NCBI RefSeq assembly: GCF_041224545.1
Contig: NZ_JBGFGP010000125.1
Span: 1-64,000 of the forward strand
Source: Sedimentitalea sp041224545
Lineage (GTDB): Bacteria > Pseudomonadota > Alphaproteobacteria > Rhodobacterales > Rhodobacteraceae
DNA length: 64,000 bases
Direction: 5' to 3'
Shown: positions 53,258-62,461 of the stretch, in pieces
Position numbering within the stretch: the first letter of the stretch is position 1
Layout of the letters: each line of letters starts with the position of its first letter
Notes under the pieces: model-generated
Told to the model about the DNA's origin: nothing
Database searches by the model: none
The model's input: the letters and a program-made list of their open reading frames with translations, nothing else
Position numbers and translations under genes: made by a program

Positions 53258-53315
53258 GGCCAATGGATCAAACAGGAGGGAACGTTGGCAGAACGTCGGC
53301 GACACGGAGGACATC

Positions 53316-54944
53316 GTGCAGCAGATCAAAACGATTTGGACCGAACTCGACAGACGCAAGCAGATTGTGGTGATACTCGCCACTGTCGCACTGATTGTGA
53401 CGCTGGTGGTGATGTCGCGCATGGCGGCAACGCCTTCGATGAAATTGCTGTATGCCGGGCTGGAGAACGGCTCCGCCGGGGATGTGGTGCGCGCGCTCGA
53501 ACAGCGCGGCACGCTCTACGAGGTGCGGGGCGGTTCCATCTATGTTCCGGCCGAAAACCGCGACGAATTGCGGATGACCCTCGCAAGCGAAGGCCTGCCG
53601 GCCAATGGTGGCCGTGGCTATGAACTGCTTGATTCGCTGAACGGGTTCGGCACGACCTCCCAGATGTTCGATGCCGCCTACTGGCGCGCCAAGGAAGGTG
53701 AACTCGCCCGCACCATCGTGGCCAGCCCACATGTGGCCCAGGCCCGCGTGCACATCGCGCATAGCGGCTCCGGACCGTTTCAGCGAAGCGTCGACCCCAC
53801 TGCGTCGGTGTCTCTTGTCCCGGCGGGCGCGGCGGTGACCGTCGCCCAGGCAAATGCTCTCAGGTTCCTGGTGGCGTCTGCGGTTGCCGGTCTCACCGTG
53901 GAAAACGTTGCGATCATCGATGCAAACGGAACGCTGATCGGCACTGCGGACACCAATGCATCGCCCAACAGCGCCGATGATCGTGCCTTGCTGTTGCGGG
54001 ACCGGGTGCTGCGGCTGGTCGAGGCACGTGTCGGGGCGGGCAACGCGGTGGTCGAGGTCAGCGTGGATACGGTCACCCAGACCGAATCGATCCGGGAACG
54101 CCGGTTCGATCCCGAAGGCCGCGTTGCCATCAGCACCGAGACAGAAGAGCGCACCGATTCCTCGACAAACGCCGCCGGTGGCGACGTCACCGTCGCATCG
54201 AACCTGCCGGACGGAGATGGTGCCGCCGGCGAAGGCTCCAAGGCACAGGGCAGCGAGACCCGCGAACGCATCAACTATGAAGTATCCGAAACCGAACACG
54301 AGATCCTGCGTGGCCCCGGCGACATCAGGCGCCTGACGGTTGCGGTTCTGGTCAACGGGCTCGATGTGATCGACGACGCCGGGAACACGACATTCGCACC
54401 GCGCGCCGAAGAGGAACTCGGCGCGTTGCGTGATCTGGTCGCTTCGGCGGTTGGCTTTGATGAATCGCGCGGGGATGTGATCACGCTGCGATCAATGGAA
54501 CTGCCGACCGCCGCGCCGCTGGGAACCGCAGCCACGGGCGGACTGCTCCAGGGACTCGATCTGGATATCATGTCACTGATTCAGGTGGCGGCGCTGGCGC
54601 TGGTCGCGCTGGTGCTCGGGCTCTTTGTGGTGCGCCCGATCCTGAGCAATAGCCGACGCCTGACAGATACCGATTTTGCGGCGCTGCCGCCCGCCGCATC
54701 CGACACGCCCACCACGCAGGATCAGGGGCCTCTCTTGACCGGGGAGATCGCAGATAGCCCGGCAGATCGGTTTCAGCCCGCCGCGCTGACCGCAACTCAG
54801 CCCGGCTCCGAAGGCAAGCTGCCCGCATTGTCCGGAAACGAGCCCTCTCCGGTTGAACGATTGCGGTCGATGATCGGCGAGCGGCAGGAAGAAACCGTCG
54901 AAATCCTGCGCAGTTGGCTTGAGGAAAGCGAGGAGAAAGCATGA
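53316..54944 (+). CDS. fliF: Flagellar MS-ring protein FliF
   Basis: This is a 542-residue protein with two membrane helices (IVVILATVALIVTLVVMS near the N-terminus; VAALALVALVLGLFVVRPIL near 425-445) flanking ring-building motifs (MKLLYAGLENGSAGDVVRAL; MFDAAYWRAKEGELARTIVA). It forms the MS ring, the first flagellar structure. The start is GTG 53316 after CGGAGGACATC. It overlaps fliH by ATGA. Confidence 0.95.
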   Translation: MQQIKTIWTELDRRKQIVVILATVALIVTLVVMSRMAATPSMKLLYAGLENGSAGDVVRALEQRGTLYEVRGGSIYVPAENRDELRMTLASEGLPANGGRGYELLDSLNGFGTTSQMFDAAYWRAKEGELARTIVASPHVAQARVHIAHSGSGPFQRSVDPTASVSLVPAGAAVTVAQANALRFLVASAVAGLTVENVAIIDANGTLIGTADTNASPNSADDRALLLRDRVLRLVEARVGAGNAVVEVSVDTVTQTESIRERRFDPEGRVAISTETEERTDSSTNAAGGDVTVASNLPDGDGAAGEGSKAQGSETRERINYEVSETEHEILRGPGDIRRLTVAVLVNGLDVIDDAGNTTFAPRAEEELGALRDLVASAVGFDESRGDVITLRSMELPTAAPLGTAATGGLLQGLDLDIMSLIQVAALALVALVLGLFVVRPILSNSRRLTDTDFAALPPAASDTPTTQDQGPLLTGEIADSPADRFQPAALTATQPGSEGKLPALSGNEPSPVERLRSMIGERQEETVEILRSWLEESEEKA

Positions 54945-55543
54945 TGGCGATCGCACATCTCTTGGAAGATTTCAGCATGATCGACCGCCCCGAAGATCCG
55001 ATTACCGAAATGAGCGATGACGCCATCGAGGATATGCGCCTCGCCTCTTTCGAACAGGGGTACACGGCGGGGTGGGACGACGCCATTCGCGTTCAGTCCG
55101 AAGACAAGCACCGTGCGCTTGCCGCCCTCGCACAGAATCTGGAGGATTTCGCATTCACCTATCAGGAAGCGTTGTCGCAAATGACGAGGGCGATCGAGCC
55201 GGTATTCCGGACGCTGTTGCAGAAAGTACTGCCAGAAGCGATGCAGGAAAGCGTCGGCGCGCGGATCGTCGAGCAGTGTCTCGATCTGGCGCGCGAGCAA
55301 GTGGAACAGCCGGTCATGCTGGTGGTGCCCACGGGCGCCGGTGATGCGCTCAAACCCATCCTGCAAAAGGATCTGGCGATGCAACTCGCGATCCGCGAAA
55401 GCGCGGAGATCGGGCCGGGTCAGATCCAGATAAGGATCGGCGACAGCGAACGTGAGATCGACACCGCCCAATTGCTGGCATCGCTGACCCAGTCGGTCGA
55501 CGCATTCTATCACACCCTGACCGAGGAGTCTCTGTATGGATAA
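54941..55543 (+). CDS. fliH: Flagellar assembly protein FliH
   Basis: This is a 200-residue protein. An N-terminal acidic region (ITEMSDDAIEDMRLASFEQG) with GYTAGWDDA is followed by a helical stalk and a C-terminal domain resembling V/F-type ATPase stator subunits. It regulates FliI and docks it at the gate. Sequence is weakly conserved in this family, so the call leans on position between fliF and fliN. Confidence 0.8.
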   Translation: MMAIAHLLEDFSMIDRPEDPITEMSDDAIEDMRLASFEQGYTAGWDDAIRVQSEDKHRALAALAQNLEDFAFTYQEALSQMTRAIEPVFRTLLQKVLPEAMQESVGARIVEQCLDLAREQVEQPVMLVVPTGAGDALKPILQKDLAMQLAIRESAEIGPGQIQIRIGDSEREIDTAQLLASLTQSVDAFYHTLTEESLYG

Positions 55544-55832
55544 CGCTTCCGAAACCCGTTCCAACGCGAATGGACAAGCAAATCCGTTTGTCTCCGTGCC
55601 GATTGAGATCACGGTATCGGTCGGCAAGGCGAGACCGTTGATCCGAGAGCTTGTCAGCCTTGGCGAGAACGCTGTTCTCACCCTGGACAGGCGCATCGAA
55701 GACCCCGTCGAGCTTTTTGTCGGCGACCGGCTGGTGGCCCGGGGGCAGTTGGAGGAGCTTGGCGGCGACAATGCAGGCCAGCTTGCGGTTCGCCTGACCG
55801 AGATCGCCGATTTCCAGAGCGGGCTGGGATGA
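55536..55832 (+). CDS. fliN: Flagellar motor switch protein FliN
   Basis: This is a 98-residue SpoA-domain protein (VPIEITVSVGKARPLIRELV; LDRRIEDPVELFVGDRLVAR; GQLEELGGDNAGQLAVRLTE). It forms the C ring with FliG and FliM, neither encoded here. It overlaps fliH by 8 bp and fliP by ATGA. Confidence 0.93.
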   Translation: MDNASETRSNANGQANPFVSVPIEITVSVGKARPLIRELVSLGENAVLTLDRRIEDPVELFVGDRLVARGQLEELGGDNAGQLAVRLTEIADFQSGLG

Positions 55833-56563
55833 AGTTCGCACCGATCTGGCTGCTGCTCGCGGTTGTCGCGACGCTGCCCCAGCCTGCGCTTGCACAGGAG
55901 CTGTCGCTATCGCTCGGCGATGGCGGCTCGATCTCGGCGCGCTCGATCCAGTTGATCCTGCTGATTACGGTGCTCAGCCTCGCACCGGGGCTGGCGATCA
56001 TGATCACCTGCTTTCCATTCATCGTGACGGTACTGGCGATCCTCAGACAGGCCATCGGCCTTCAGCAATCGCCGCCGAACATGCTGATTGTCAGTCTCGC
56101 GCTGTTTCTTACCTATTTCGTTATGGAGCCGGTTTTTACCGAAGCGTGGGAGAGCGGCATCCGCCCGCTGCTGGACGAACAGATCGAGGTCGAAGCGGCG
56201 TTTTCGCTCAGCCTCGAACCGTTCCGTGTCTTCATGTCCGACCGCGTCGATCCGGACACCTTCATCGCCATGGCCGAACTGCGCCCCGATGCGGAAACGA
56301 TCCGGTCGGGGCCGGACGCGCCGCTCTCGGTGCTGGTTCCCAGCTTCCTGCTTTCCGAGATCGCCCGCGCCTTCCAGGTCGGGTTTCTGGTGTTCCTGCC
56401 GTTTCTCATCATCGACCTCGTCGTGGCGGCGATCCTGATGTCGATGGGGATGATGATGGTCCCGCCCGCAATCGTCTCCCTGCCGTTCAAGCTGGCGTTT
56501 TTCGTCGTGGCCGATGGCTGGAGCCTGATCGCAGGCGCGTTGGTCCGAAGTTATTTCCCCTGA
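55829..56563 (+). CDS. fliP: Flagellar export gate protein FliP
   Basis: This is a 244-residue protein with a cleavable signal peptide and about four membrane helices. Signatures include MITCFPFIVTVLAILRQAIG, LQQSPPNMLIVSLALFLTYF, and VLVPSFLLSEIARAFQVGFL. It forms the core of the FliPQR gate. It is the last gene of the fliF operon and of the flagellar region. Confidence 0.96.
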   Translation: MKFAPIWLLLAVVATLPQPALAQELSLSLGDGGSISARSIQLILLITVLSLAPGLAIMITCFPFIVTVLAILRQAIGLQQSPPNMLIVSLALFLTYFVMEPVFTEAWESGIRPLLDEQIEVEAAFSLSLEPFRVFMSDRVDPDTFIAMAELRPDAETIRSGPDAPLSVLVPSFLLSEIARAFQVGFLVFLPFLIIDLVVAAILMSMGMMMVPPAIVSLPFKLAFFVVADGWSLIAGALVRSYFP

Positions 56564-56660
56564 CCGCTTCCCCTGACGATGCGCCACGGTAGAATTGCGC
56601 TGGCACATTTCTGCGACCTTGCATACCTTTGGGCGGCAAATCAGGACCTGGTCGGACGGC

Positions 56661-57539
56661 ATGGCGGAAATACGCGATCTGAAGCTGTTGGTTTCACTGG
56701 CCCGGCACAAACATTTTTCCCATGCTGCGGAAGAAAGCGGAATATCCCAGCCCGCGTTTTCGGCCCGTATCCGCAAGATGGAAGATGAATTCGCCATCCC
56801 CCTCGTACGCCGGGGCAACAAGTTTCTCGGCTTTACCCGCGAAGGCGAAGTCGTTCTGAAATGGGCGCGACGCCTGCTGAACGATGCGGAAGGCATGCGA
56901 CAGGAAATCGACCTCCTGCGCAACACGCTGCGCGGCAAGCTGGTGGTCGGCACCGTGCCCACGGCCCTGCCCTTTGCCGCCATCGTCTCGGCACATCTGC
57001 GCAAGGCACATCCCGAACTGTCTCTGGAGCTGCAATCGCTATCCTCGCGCCAGATCGAGTTGCGGCTCAATGATTACACGCTGGACGCCGGCCTTACCTA
57101 TGTGCAAGAGGCCGATCCCGAATATACGGAAACCCTCTACAACGAGAGTTACGTGCTCATCGCCCCGGCGCATATGGCCCCCCGTTCCGCGGGCCAGGCC
57201 CGCTGGAGCGAGGCGGCGGCGCTGCCCCTGTGCCTGCTGACGCCGGACATGCGAAACCGGAAGTTCGTCGACGAGATATTTCAGCGGATCGGCGCGACGC
57301 CGAACATTGTGATGGAAGCCAACGGCTTTACCGCGTTGCTGGCGCAGGTCGTGAGCGGCAATGCGGCAACCATCGCCCCGAAGGGCGTCGCCGAAACCTA
57401 TTTCTCGGCCCGCACGGCCACGCGCCTGGATCTCGTCGAACCGTTCCGCACACAGGCGATCGGCCTGTCCATCCGGGACCAGCAACCGGACACGCCGATC
57501 ATCCGGGCGTTCCGGCGCGCCGTGCAGAATTCATTATAA
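56661..57539 (+). CDS. LysR-family regulator of formate dehydrogenase
   Basis: This is a 292-residue LTTR. The helix-turn-helix is RDLKLLVSLARHKHFSHAAE followed by ESGISQPAFSARIRKMEDEF. The effector domain carries LVVGTVPTALPFAAIVSAHL. Start MAEIRDLKLL at 56661 is preferred over 56595, which lacks a ribosome site. It lies 85 bp upstream of and in the same direction as the formate dehydrogenase genes, and two dyads between them are likely binding sites. FdsR-like function is inferred. Confidence 0.85.
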   Translation: MAEIRDLKLLVSLARHKHFSHAAEESGISQPAFSARIRKMEDEFAIPLVRRGNKFLGFTREGEVVLKWARRLLNDAEGMRQEIDLLRNTLRGKLVVGTVPTALPFAAIVSAHLRKAHPELSLELQSLSSRQIELRLNDYTLDAGLTYVQEADPEYTETLYNESYVLIAPAHMAPRSAGQARWSEAAALPLCLLTPDMRNRKFVDEIFQRIGATPNIVMEANGFTALLAQVVSGNAATIAPKGVAETYFSARTATRLDLVEPFRTQAIGLSIRDQQPDTPIIRAFRRAVQNSL

Positions 57540-57575
57540 CCAAAGCAAATGGCGCATTCTAAAATCGCGATTTGA

Positions 57576-57602
57576 CCAAATATTGGCTCCTTGGGATACC
57601 AA
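57576..57602. promoter_or_regulatory. Paired CCAA/TTGG dyads, candidate LysR binding sites upstream of formate dehydrogenase
   Basis: CCAAATATTGG (57576-57586) is a perfect palindrome. TTGGGATACCAA (57591-57602) is a second dyad with the half-sites in reversed order. They lie 23-49 bp before the dehydrogenase ATG and directly downstream of a LysR gene. Confidence 0.5.
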
Positions 57603-57624
57603 AGCCCAAAGCAGGGAGTCGCCA

Positions 57625-59316
57625 ATGACGATTATGAATACCAAGCCGGGCGTCTGGAAATCCGGCAAAGGCAAGGGCCGACGAACCCCCAAGGGGCGTC
57701 AGTATGAAGATGGCGCGCTTGCAGATGTGCGGCGTCTGCTGGGGCAGGCTCCGGTGCGGCGCGACCTGCTCATCGAATATCTGCACCTGATACAGGACGA
57801 ATATGGCCACCTTTCCGCCGCTCATTTGCGGGCTCTGGCCGAGGTGATGCGCCTGTCTCAGGCCGAGATCTACGAGGTCGCCACGTTCTATGCCCATTTC
57901 GACGTGGTAAAGGAGGGCGAGGCACCGCCACCTGACCTGACGATCCGGGTCTGCGACAGCCTGTCCTGCGAACTTGCCGGCGCGCAGCAGTTGCGCGCCG
58001 CACTGGAAGACGGGCTCGATCCGGCCCGGGTCCGGGTTTTGCGTGCGCCCTGCATGGGCCGTTGCGACACCGCGCCGGTTCTTGAGATCGGACACAACCA
58101 CATCGATCATGCGACACCCGAAAAGGTGATGGCCGCAATTGAAGCGGACGACACACACGCGCATCTTCCCGATTACGAGACATTCGACGCCTATAGTGAC
58201 GCCGGCGGCTATGACGCGCTGCGCGCGTTGCGCAAAGGCGGCGCGACACCGGATGAGGTGCAGGACAAGCTGCTGGCCTCGGGCCTGCGCGGTCTGGGCG
58301 GGGCGGGTTTCCCCTCGGGCCGGAAATGGTCATTCGTGCGCGCCGAACCCGGACCGCGTTATCTGGCGGTGAATGGTGATGAAGGCGAGCCCGGAACGTT
58401 CAAGGATCGTTACTATCTGGAACGGACACCGCATCTGTTTCTGGAAGGGATGCTGATTGCAGCTTGGGCGGTCGAGGCCGAAACCTGCTTTATCTACATG
58501 CGCGACGAATATCCGGCAGTTCTGGAAATTCTGCGCCGTGAAATCGCCGCGCTGGAGCGCGCCGGGCTGGTCGCTGCGGGCCATATCGAACTGCGGCGCG
58601 GAGCCGGTGCCTATATCTGCGGCGAAGAAAGCGCGATGATCGAGAGCATCGAGGGCAAGCGCGGCATGCCCCGTCACCGTCCGCCCTATGTGGCGCAGGT
58701 CGGGATCTTTGATCGCCCGACCCTCGTGCACAATATCGAAACGCTCTATTGGGTCACGCGGGTCTGCCGCGATGGTCCCGAAGTACTGAGCGGGACCGAG
58801 CGGAACGGCAGAAAAGGTCTGCGCAGCTATTCGGTATCGGGCCGCGTGCGCAATCCCGGCGTGCATCTGCTGCCTGCCGGGTCGACCATCACAGACATCA
58901 TCGAGGCCTGCGGCGGCATGCTCGAAGGCCATGAATTCAAGGCCTATCAACCGGGCGGGCCATCCGCGGGATTGCTCCCCGCACATATGAACGACATCCC
59001 GATGGATTTCGATACGCTGCAACCGCATGGCAGCTTTATCGGCTCTGCCGCGATCGTGATCCTGTCCGATCAGGACCGGGCACGGGATGCCGCGCTGAAC
59101 ATGCTGCGCTTCTTTGAAGACGAAAGCTGCGGCCAATGCACGCCCTGCCGCGTCGGCTGTGAAAAGGCCGTCAAACTGATGCAGGTCGACAGCTGGGATC
59201 AACCGCTGCTCGAGGATCTGTGCAAGGTGATGGTCGATGCCAGCATCTGTGGTCTCGGACAGGCAGCACCCAATCCCATCCTGCTCACGATGAAACATTT
59301 TGCGGACGAGGTATGA
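57625..59316 (+). CDS. NAD-dependent formate dehydrogenase, fused gamma-beta subunit
   Basis: This is a 563-residue fusion of NuoE-like and NuoF-like parts. The N-terminal [2Fe-2S] ligands are Cys110, Cys115, Cys143 and Cys147. The FMN site is GLRGLGGAGFPSGRKWSF (about 221-238), the NAD region is GAGAYICGEESAMIESIEGK, and the C-terminal [4Fe-4S] motif is SCGQCTPCRVGC. It transfers electrons from the alpha subunit to NAD+. Other soluble FDHs keep the two parts separate (FdsG, FdsB). ATG 57625 follows GCAGGGAGTCGCCA. It overlaps the alpha-subunit gene by ATGA. Confidence 0.93.
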   Translation: MTIMNTKPGVWKSGKGKGRRTPKGRQYEDGALADVRRLLGQAPVRRDLLIEYLHLIQDEYGHLSAAHLRALAEVMRLSQAEIYEVATFYAHFDVVKEGEAPPPDLTIRVCDSLSCELAGAQQLRAALEDGLDPARVRVLRAPCMGRCDTAPVLEIGHNHIDHATPEKVMAAIEADDTHAHLPDYETFDAYSDAGGYDALRALRKGGATPDEVQDKLLASGLRGLGGAGFPSGRKWSFVRAEPGPRYLAVNGDEGEPGTFKDRYYLERTPHLFLEGMLIAAWAVEAETCFIYMRDEYPAVLEILRREIAALERAGLVAAGHIELRRGAGAYICGEESAMIESIEGKRGMPRHRPPYVAQVGIFDRPTLVHNIETLYWVTRVCRDGPEVLSGTERNGRKGLRSYSVSGRVRNPGVHLLPAGSTITDIIEACGGMLEGHEFKAYQPGGPSAGLLPAHMNDIPMDFDTLQPHGSFIGSAAIVILSDQDRARDAALNMLRFFEDESCGQCTPCRVGCEKAVKLMQVDSWDQPLLEDLCKVMVDASICGLGQAAPNPILLTMKHFADEV

Positions 59317-62087
59317 TCATGGCCAATAAAATCACGTTTACGCTGGATGGCGAAGAGGTCAGCGCCGAACCGGGCATGAGCATCTGGGACGTTGCCAATG
59401 GCCGGGGCCTGAAAATTCCGCATCTCTGCCACAAACCCGCGCCCGGCTATCGCCCCGACGGCAACTGCCGCGCCTGTATGGTCGAGATCGAAGGCGAACG
59501 TGTTCTCGCCGCTTCCTGTATCCGCGAACCGTCCGAGGGCATGGTCGTCACCACCAACAGCGCGCGCGCGACGTCGGCCCGCAAGATGGTGATGGAGATG
59601 CTGGTCACCGACCAGCCCGCGCAGGCCGAGGCTCATGACCGCGCCAGCCATCTCTGGGAGATGGCGGCCGCGCAGGGCGTCGAGACGAGCCGGTTCCCCA
59701 AACTGGAAGAAAGCCGCGTGCCGCTGCTCGACAACAGCCATGTCGCGATGAACGTCAACCTGGACGCGTGTATCCAGTGTGGTTTGTGTGTCAGGGCCTG
59801 CCGCGAGGTTCAGGTCAATGACGTCATCGGGATGGCGGGTCGCGGGCATGATGCCTATCCGGTTTTCGACTTTGGCGACCCGATGGGAGAATCGACCTGT
59901 GTCGCCTGTGGCGAATGCGTGCAGGCCTGCCCCACCGGCGCGTTGATGCCGGCGGCGGTTCTGGACATTCACGGCCACGGCAGCAGCGCCGAGATCGACC
60001 GGGCAGTCGAAAGCGTCTGCCCGTTCTGCGGCGTCGGATGCCAGCTGTCCTTCAAGGTGCGCGACGACAAGATCGCATGGGTGGACGGGGTTGACGGCCC
60101 GGCCAACGAGAATCGCCTGTGTGTCAAGGGCCGGTTTGGATTTGACTATATCCACCATCCGCATCGGTTGACCAAGCCGTTGATCCGGCGCGAGGATGCC
60201 CCCGCCAAGGGGCTGAATGTCGACCCGGCGAACCCGTTGACCCATTTTCGCGAGGCGACTTGGGAAGAGGCGCTGGATTTTGCGGCAAACGGGCTCAAGG
60301 GGCGCGGCACCGAAATCGCGGGCTTTGGCAGCGCCAAATGCTCCAACGAGGAAGCCTATCTGTTTCAGAAGCTGATCCGGCAGGGTTTCGGACACAACAA
60401 TGTCGACCATTGCACCCGTCTCTGCCACGCCAGCTCGGTTGCAGCCTTGTTGGAAAACGTCGGTTCGGGGGCCGTCACCGCGACGTTCAATGAAATCGAG
60501 AATGCCGATGCCGCAATCGTCATCGGCTGCAACCCGCTGGAAAACCACCCGGTTGCCGCGACCTATTTCAAACAGTTCGCCAAGCGTGGCGGCAAGCTCA
60601 TCGTGATGGACCCGCGCGGCGTCGGGCTCAAGCGGTTTGCGTCTCACATGCTGCAATTCCGGCCCGGAACCGATGTTGCCATGCTGAACGCGATCATGAA
60701 CGTGATCGTGCAGGAACACCTCTATGACGAGCAGTACATCGCCGGGTTCACCGAGAACTGGGACGCGATGAAAGACCATCTTGCCGACTTTACGCCGGAA
60801 AAGATGGCGCCGCTCTGCGGGATTGAACCCGACGTGATACGGGATGTCGCGCGCACCTTTGCGGGGGCGAGGTCGGCGATGATCTTCTGGGGCATGGGCG
60901 TATCCCAGCACATCCACGGCACCGACAATTCCCGTTGCCTGATTTCGCTGGCCCTGATGACGGGTCATGTTGGCCGCCCCGGCGCCGGACTGCATCCGCT
61001 GCGGGGCCAGAACAACGTTCAGGGCGCCAGCGACGCCGGTTTGATCCCGATGTTCCTGCCCGATTACCAATCGGTCGAGGATGACGGCGTGCGCTCGGCG
61101 TTTACCGAAGTCTGGGGCTCCGGGGATTTCTCCAACAAGAAGGGCCTGACCGTCGTAGAAATCATGGATGCGATTCATGCGGATGAGATCAAGGGCATGT
61201 ATATCCTGGGCGAGAACCCCGCCATGTCCGACCCTGATGCGGAACATGCGCGCGCGGCGCTGGCCAAGCTCGATCATCTGGTGGTGCAGGATATCTTCCT
61301 GACCGAGACGGCGAACTATGCCGATGTGATCCTGCCCTCCTCGGCCTGGCCGGAAAAGACCGGCACCGTGACCAACACCAATCGACAGGTCCAGATGGGT
61401 CGCCCCGCCGTACCGCCGCCCGGGCTGGCAAAGGAGGACTGGTGGATCACCGTGCAACTGGCTCAGCGTCTGGGGCTGAACTGGTCCTATACCCACCCGC
61501 GCGAGGTTTTTGCAGAGATGTCGCTCAACATGCCGAGCCTTGACAACATCACGTGGGAGCGGCTGGAAAAGACGGCGGTCACCTATCCGAGCCTGACGCC
61601 GGACGATCCCGGTCAACCCATCGTCTTTGCCGACGGTTTCCCGCGCGCCGATGGGCGGGCGCGGTTCACCCCGGCCAGCGTGATCGCGCCGGCAGAAACT
61701 CCGGACGCGGATTATCCGATGATCCTGACCACCGGACGGCAGCTGGAGCATTGGCACACTGGCTCGATGACACGGCGCGCCAGCGTGCTGGATTGGGCGG
61801 AACCCGAGGCCAATGCCTCGCTTCATCCGCAAACCCTGCGCAAGCTGGGCGTCGAACCGGGCGGCATGATCAGCCTTGAAACCCGTCGTGGCCGCATCGA
61901 AATCATGGCACGGGCCGACCGCGCGGTTGCCACGGATATGGTGTTCCTGCCCTTCGCCTATGTCGAGGCCGCCGCCAACATCCTGACCAACCCGCAGCTC
62001 GACCCCTACGGCAAGATTCCCGAATTCAAGTTCTCGGCCTGCCGTGTCAGCGCGATACCCGCGTCTCACAGCACGGCGGCGGAATAG
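59313..62087 (+). CDS. NAD-dependent formate dehydrogenase, alpha subunit (molybdenum/tungsten)
   Basis: This is a 924-residue protein. The N-terminal [2Fe-2S] domain uses Cys39, Cys52, Cys55 and Cys69. Two [4Fe-4S] sites follow (CIQCGLCVRAC, CVACGECVQAC), then the FDH cluster CPFCGVGC. The metal-ligand residue is Cys371 in DHCTRLCHASSV, with His372 next to it, so no selenocysteine is used. It oxidises formate to CO2 in the cytoplasm. Mo or W cannot be told from sequence. No fdhD or FdsC-type maturation gene follows. Confidence 0.94.
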   Translation: MIMANKITFTLDGEEVSAEPGMSIWDVANGRGLKIPHLCHKPAPGYRPDGNCRACMVEIEGERVLAASCIREPSEGMVVTTNSARATSARKMVMEMLVTDQPAQAEAHDRASHLWEMAAAQGVETSRFPKLEESRVPLLDNSHVAMNVNLDACIQCGLCVRACREVQVNDVIGMAGRGHDAYPVFDFGDPMGESTCVACGECVQACPTGALMPAAVLDIHGHGSSAEIDRAVESVCPFCGVGCQLSFKVRDDKIAWVDGVDGPANENRLCVKGRFGFDYIHHPHRLTKPLIRREDAPAKGLNVDPANPLTHFREATWEEALDFAANGLKGRGTEIAGFGSAKCSNEEAYLFQKLIRQGFGHNNVDHCTRLCHASSVAALLENVGSGAVTATFNEIENADAAIVIGCNPLENHPVAATYFKQFAKRGGKLIVMDPRGVGLKRFASHMLQFRPGTDVAMLNAIMNVIVQEHLYDEQYIAGFTENWDAMKDHLADFTPEKMAPLCGIEPDVIRDVARTFAGARSAMIFWGMGVSQHIHGTDNSRCLISLALMTGHVGRPGAGLHPLRGQNNVQGASDAGLIPMFLPDYQSVEDDGVRSAFTEVWGSGDFSNKKGLTVVEIMDAIHADEIKGMYILGENPAMSDPDAEHARAALAKLDHLVVQDIFLTETANYADVILPSSAWPEKTGTVTNTNRQVQMGRPAVPPPGLAKEDWWITVQLAQRLGLNWSYTHPREVFAEMSLNMPSLDNITWERLEKTAVTYPSLTPDDPGQPIVFADGFPRADGRARFTPASVIAPAETPDADYPMILTTGRQLEHWHTGSMTRRASVLDWAEPEANASLHPQTLRKLGVEPGGMISLETRRGRIEIMARADRAVATDMVFLPFAYVEAAANILTNPQLDPYGKIPEFKFSACRVSAIPASHSTAAE

Positions 62088-62097
62088 CAAAACAGGA

Positions 62098-62135
62098 CCG
62101 TATGCCGCGCCATCGCGCGGCATACGGGGCCTTTT
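62098..62135 (+). terminator. Rho-independent terminator after the formate dehydrogenase operon
   Basis: A perfect 12-bp stem CCGTATGCCGCG/CGCGGCATACGG (62098-62109 and 62116-62127) with a 6-base loop is followed by GGCCTTTT. It lies 10 bp after the alpha-subunit stop. Confidence 0.75.
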
Positions 62136-62461
62136 GGACCTCGGAATATGATCGGGGGCGCATCAACGCGCTCGATTCGATCAGGCTGCGTATCACTGCG
62201 GCGCCATGTGCAGCGCCGCCGTTGGTATTCTGTCATCCCTGCTTGACGGTCGCAGACATATTCTTGCGTTGCGGAAGCGCTCCTGACGCCTTGTAAATTT
62301 CGCGATCCGAAACAATGATGGCGTGCCGGTCGGTTTACGATTTCAGAAGTCGCGAAGTGACAGAGATCAAGCGTTTGGCTGAATTGTCTTGTGGCCTCGT
62401 TATTGCCGTTCACGGCCAAATCGTCTTACAAGAAAATTACATATAAACAGGGAGAGAAATT
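62136..62461. other. Intergenic region upstream of the TRAP transporter genes
   Basis: No gene is supported in this stretch. Its right end is AT-rich (around 62430-62450, ATTACATATAAAC) and carries the ribosome site AGGGAGAG for the TRAP binding protein, so it must hold the promoter. I could not identify a confident -35/-10 pair. Confidence 0.5.

Noticed and set aside
60394..60432. Selenocysteine formate dehydrogenase
   Set aside because: The metal-ligand position is an ordinary Cys codon (TGC) and no in-frame TGA or SECIS-like context is seen.
57625..62087. Respiratory complex I subunits (NuoE, NuoF, NuoG)
   Set aside because: The alpha subunit has the formate dehydrogenase cluster and active-site Cys-His, and no other nuo genes are present.
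59199..62123. 974-codon open frame antisense to the formate dehydrogenase alpha gene
   Set aside because: It is a GC-driven shadow with low-complexity His/Arg/Gly-rich sequence and no family similarity.
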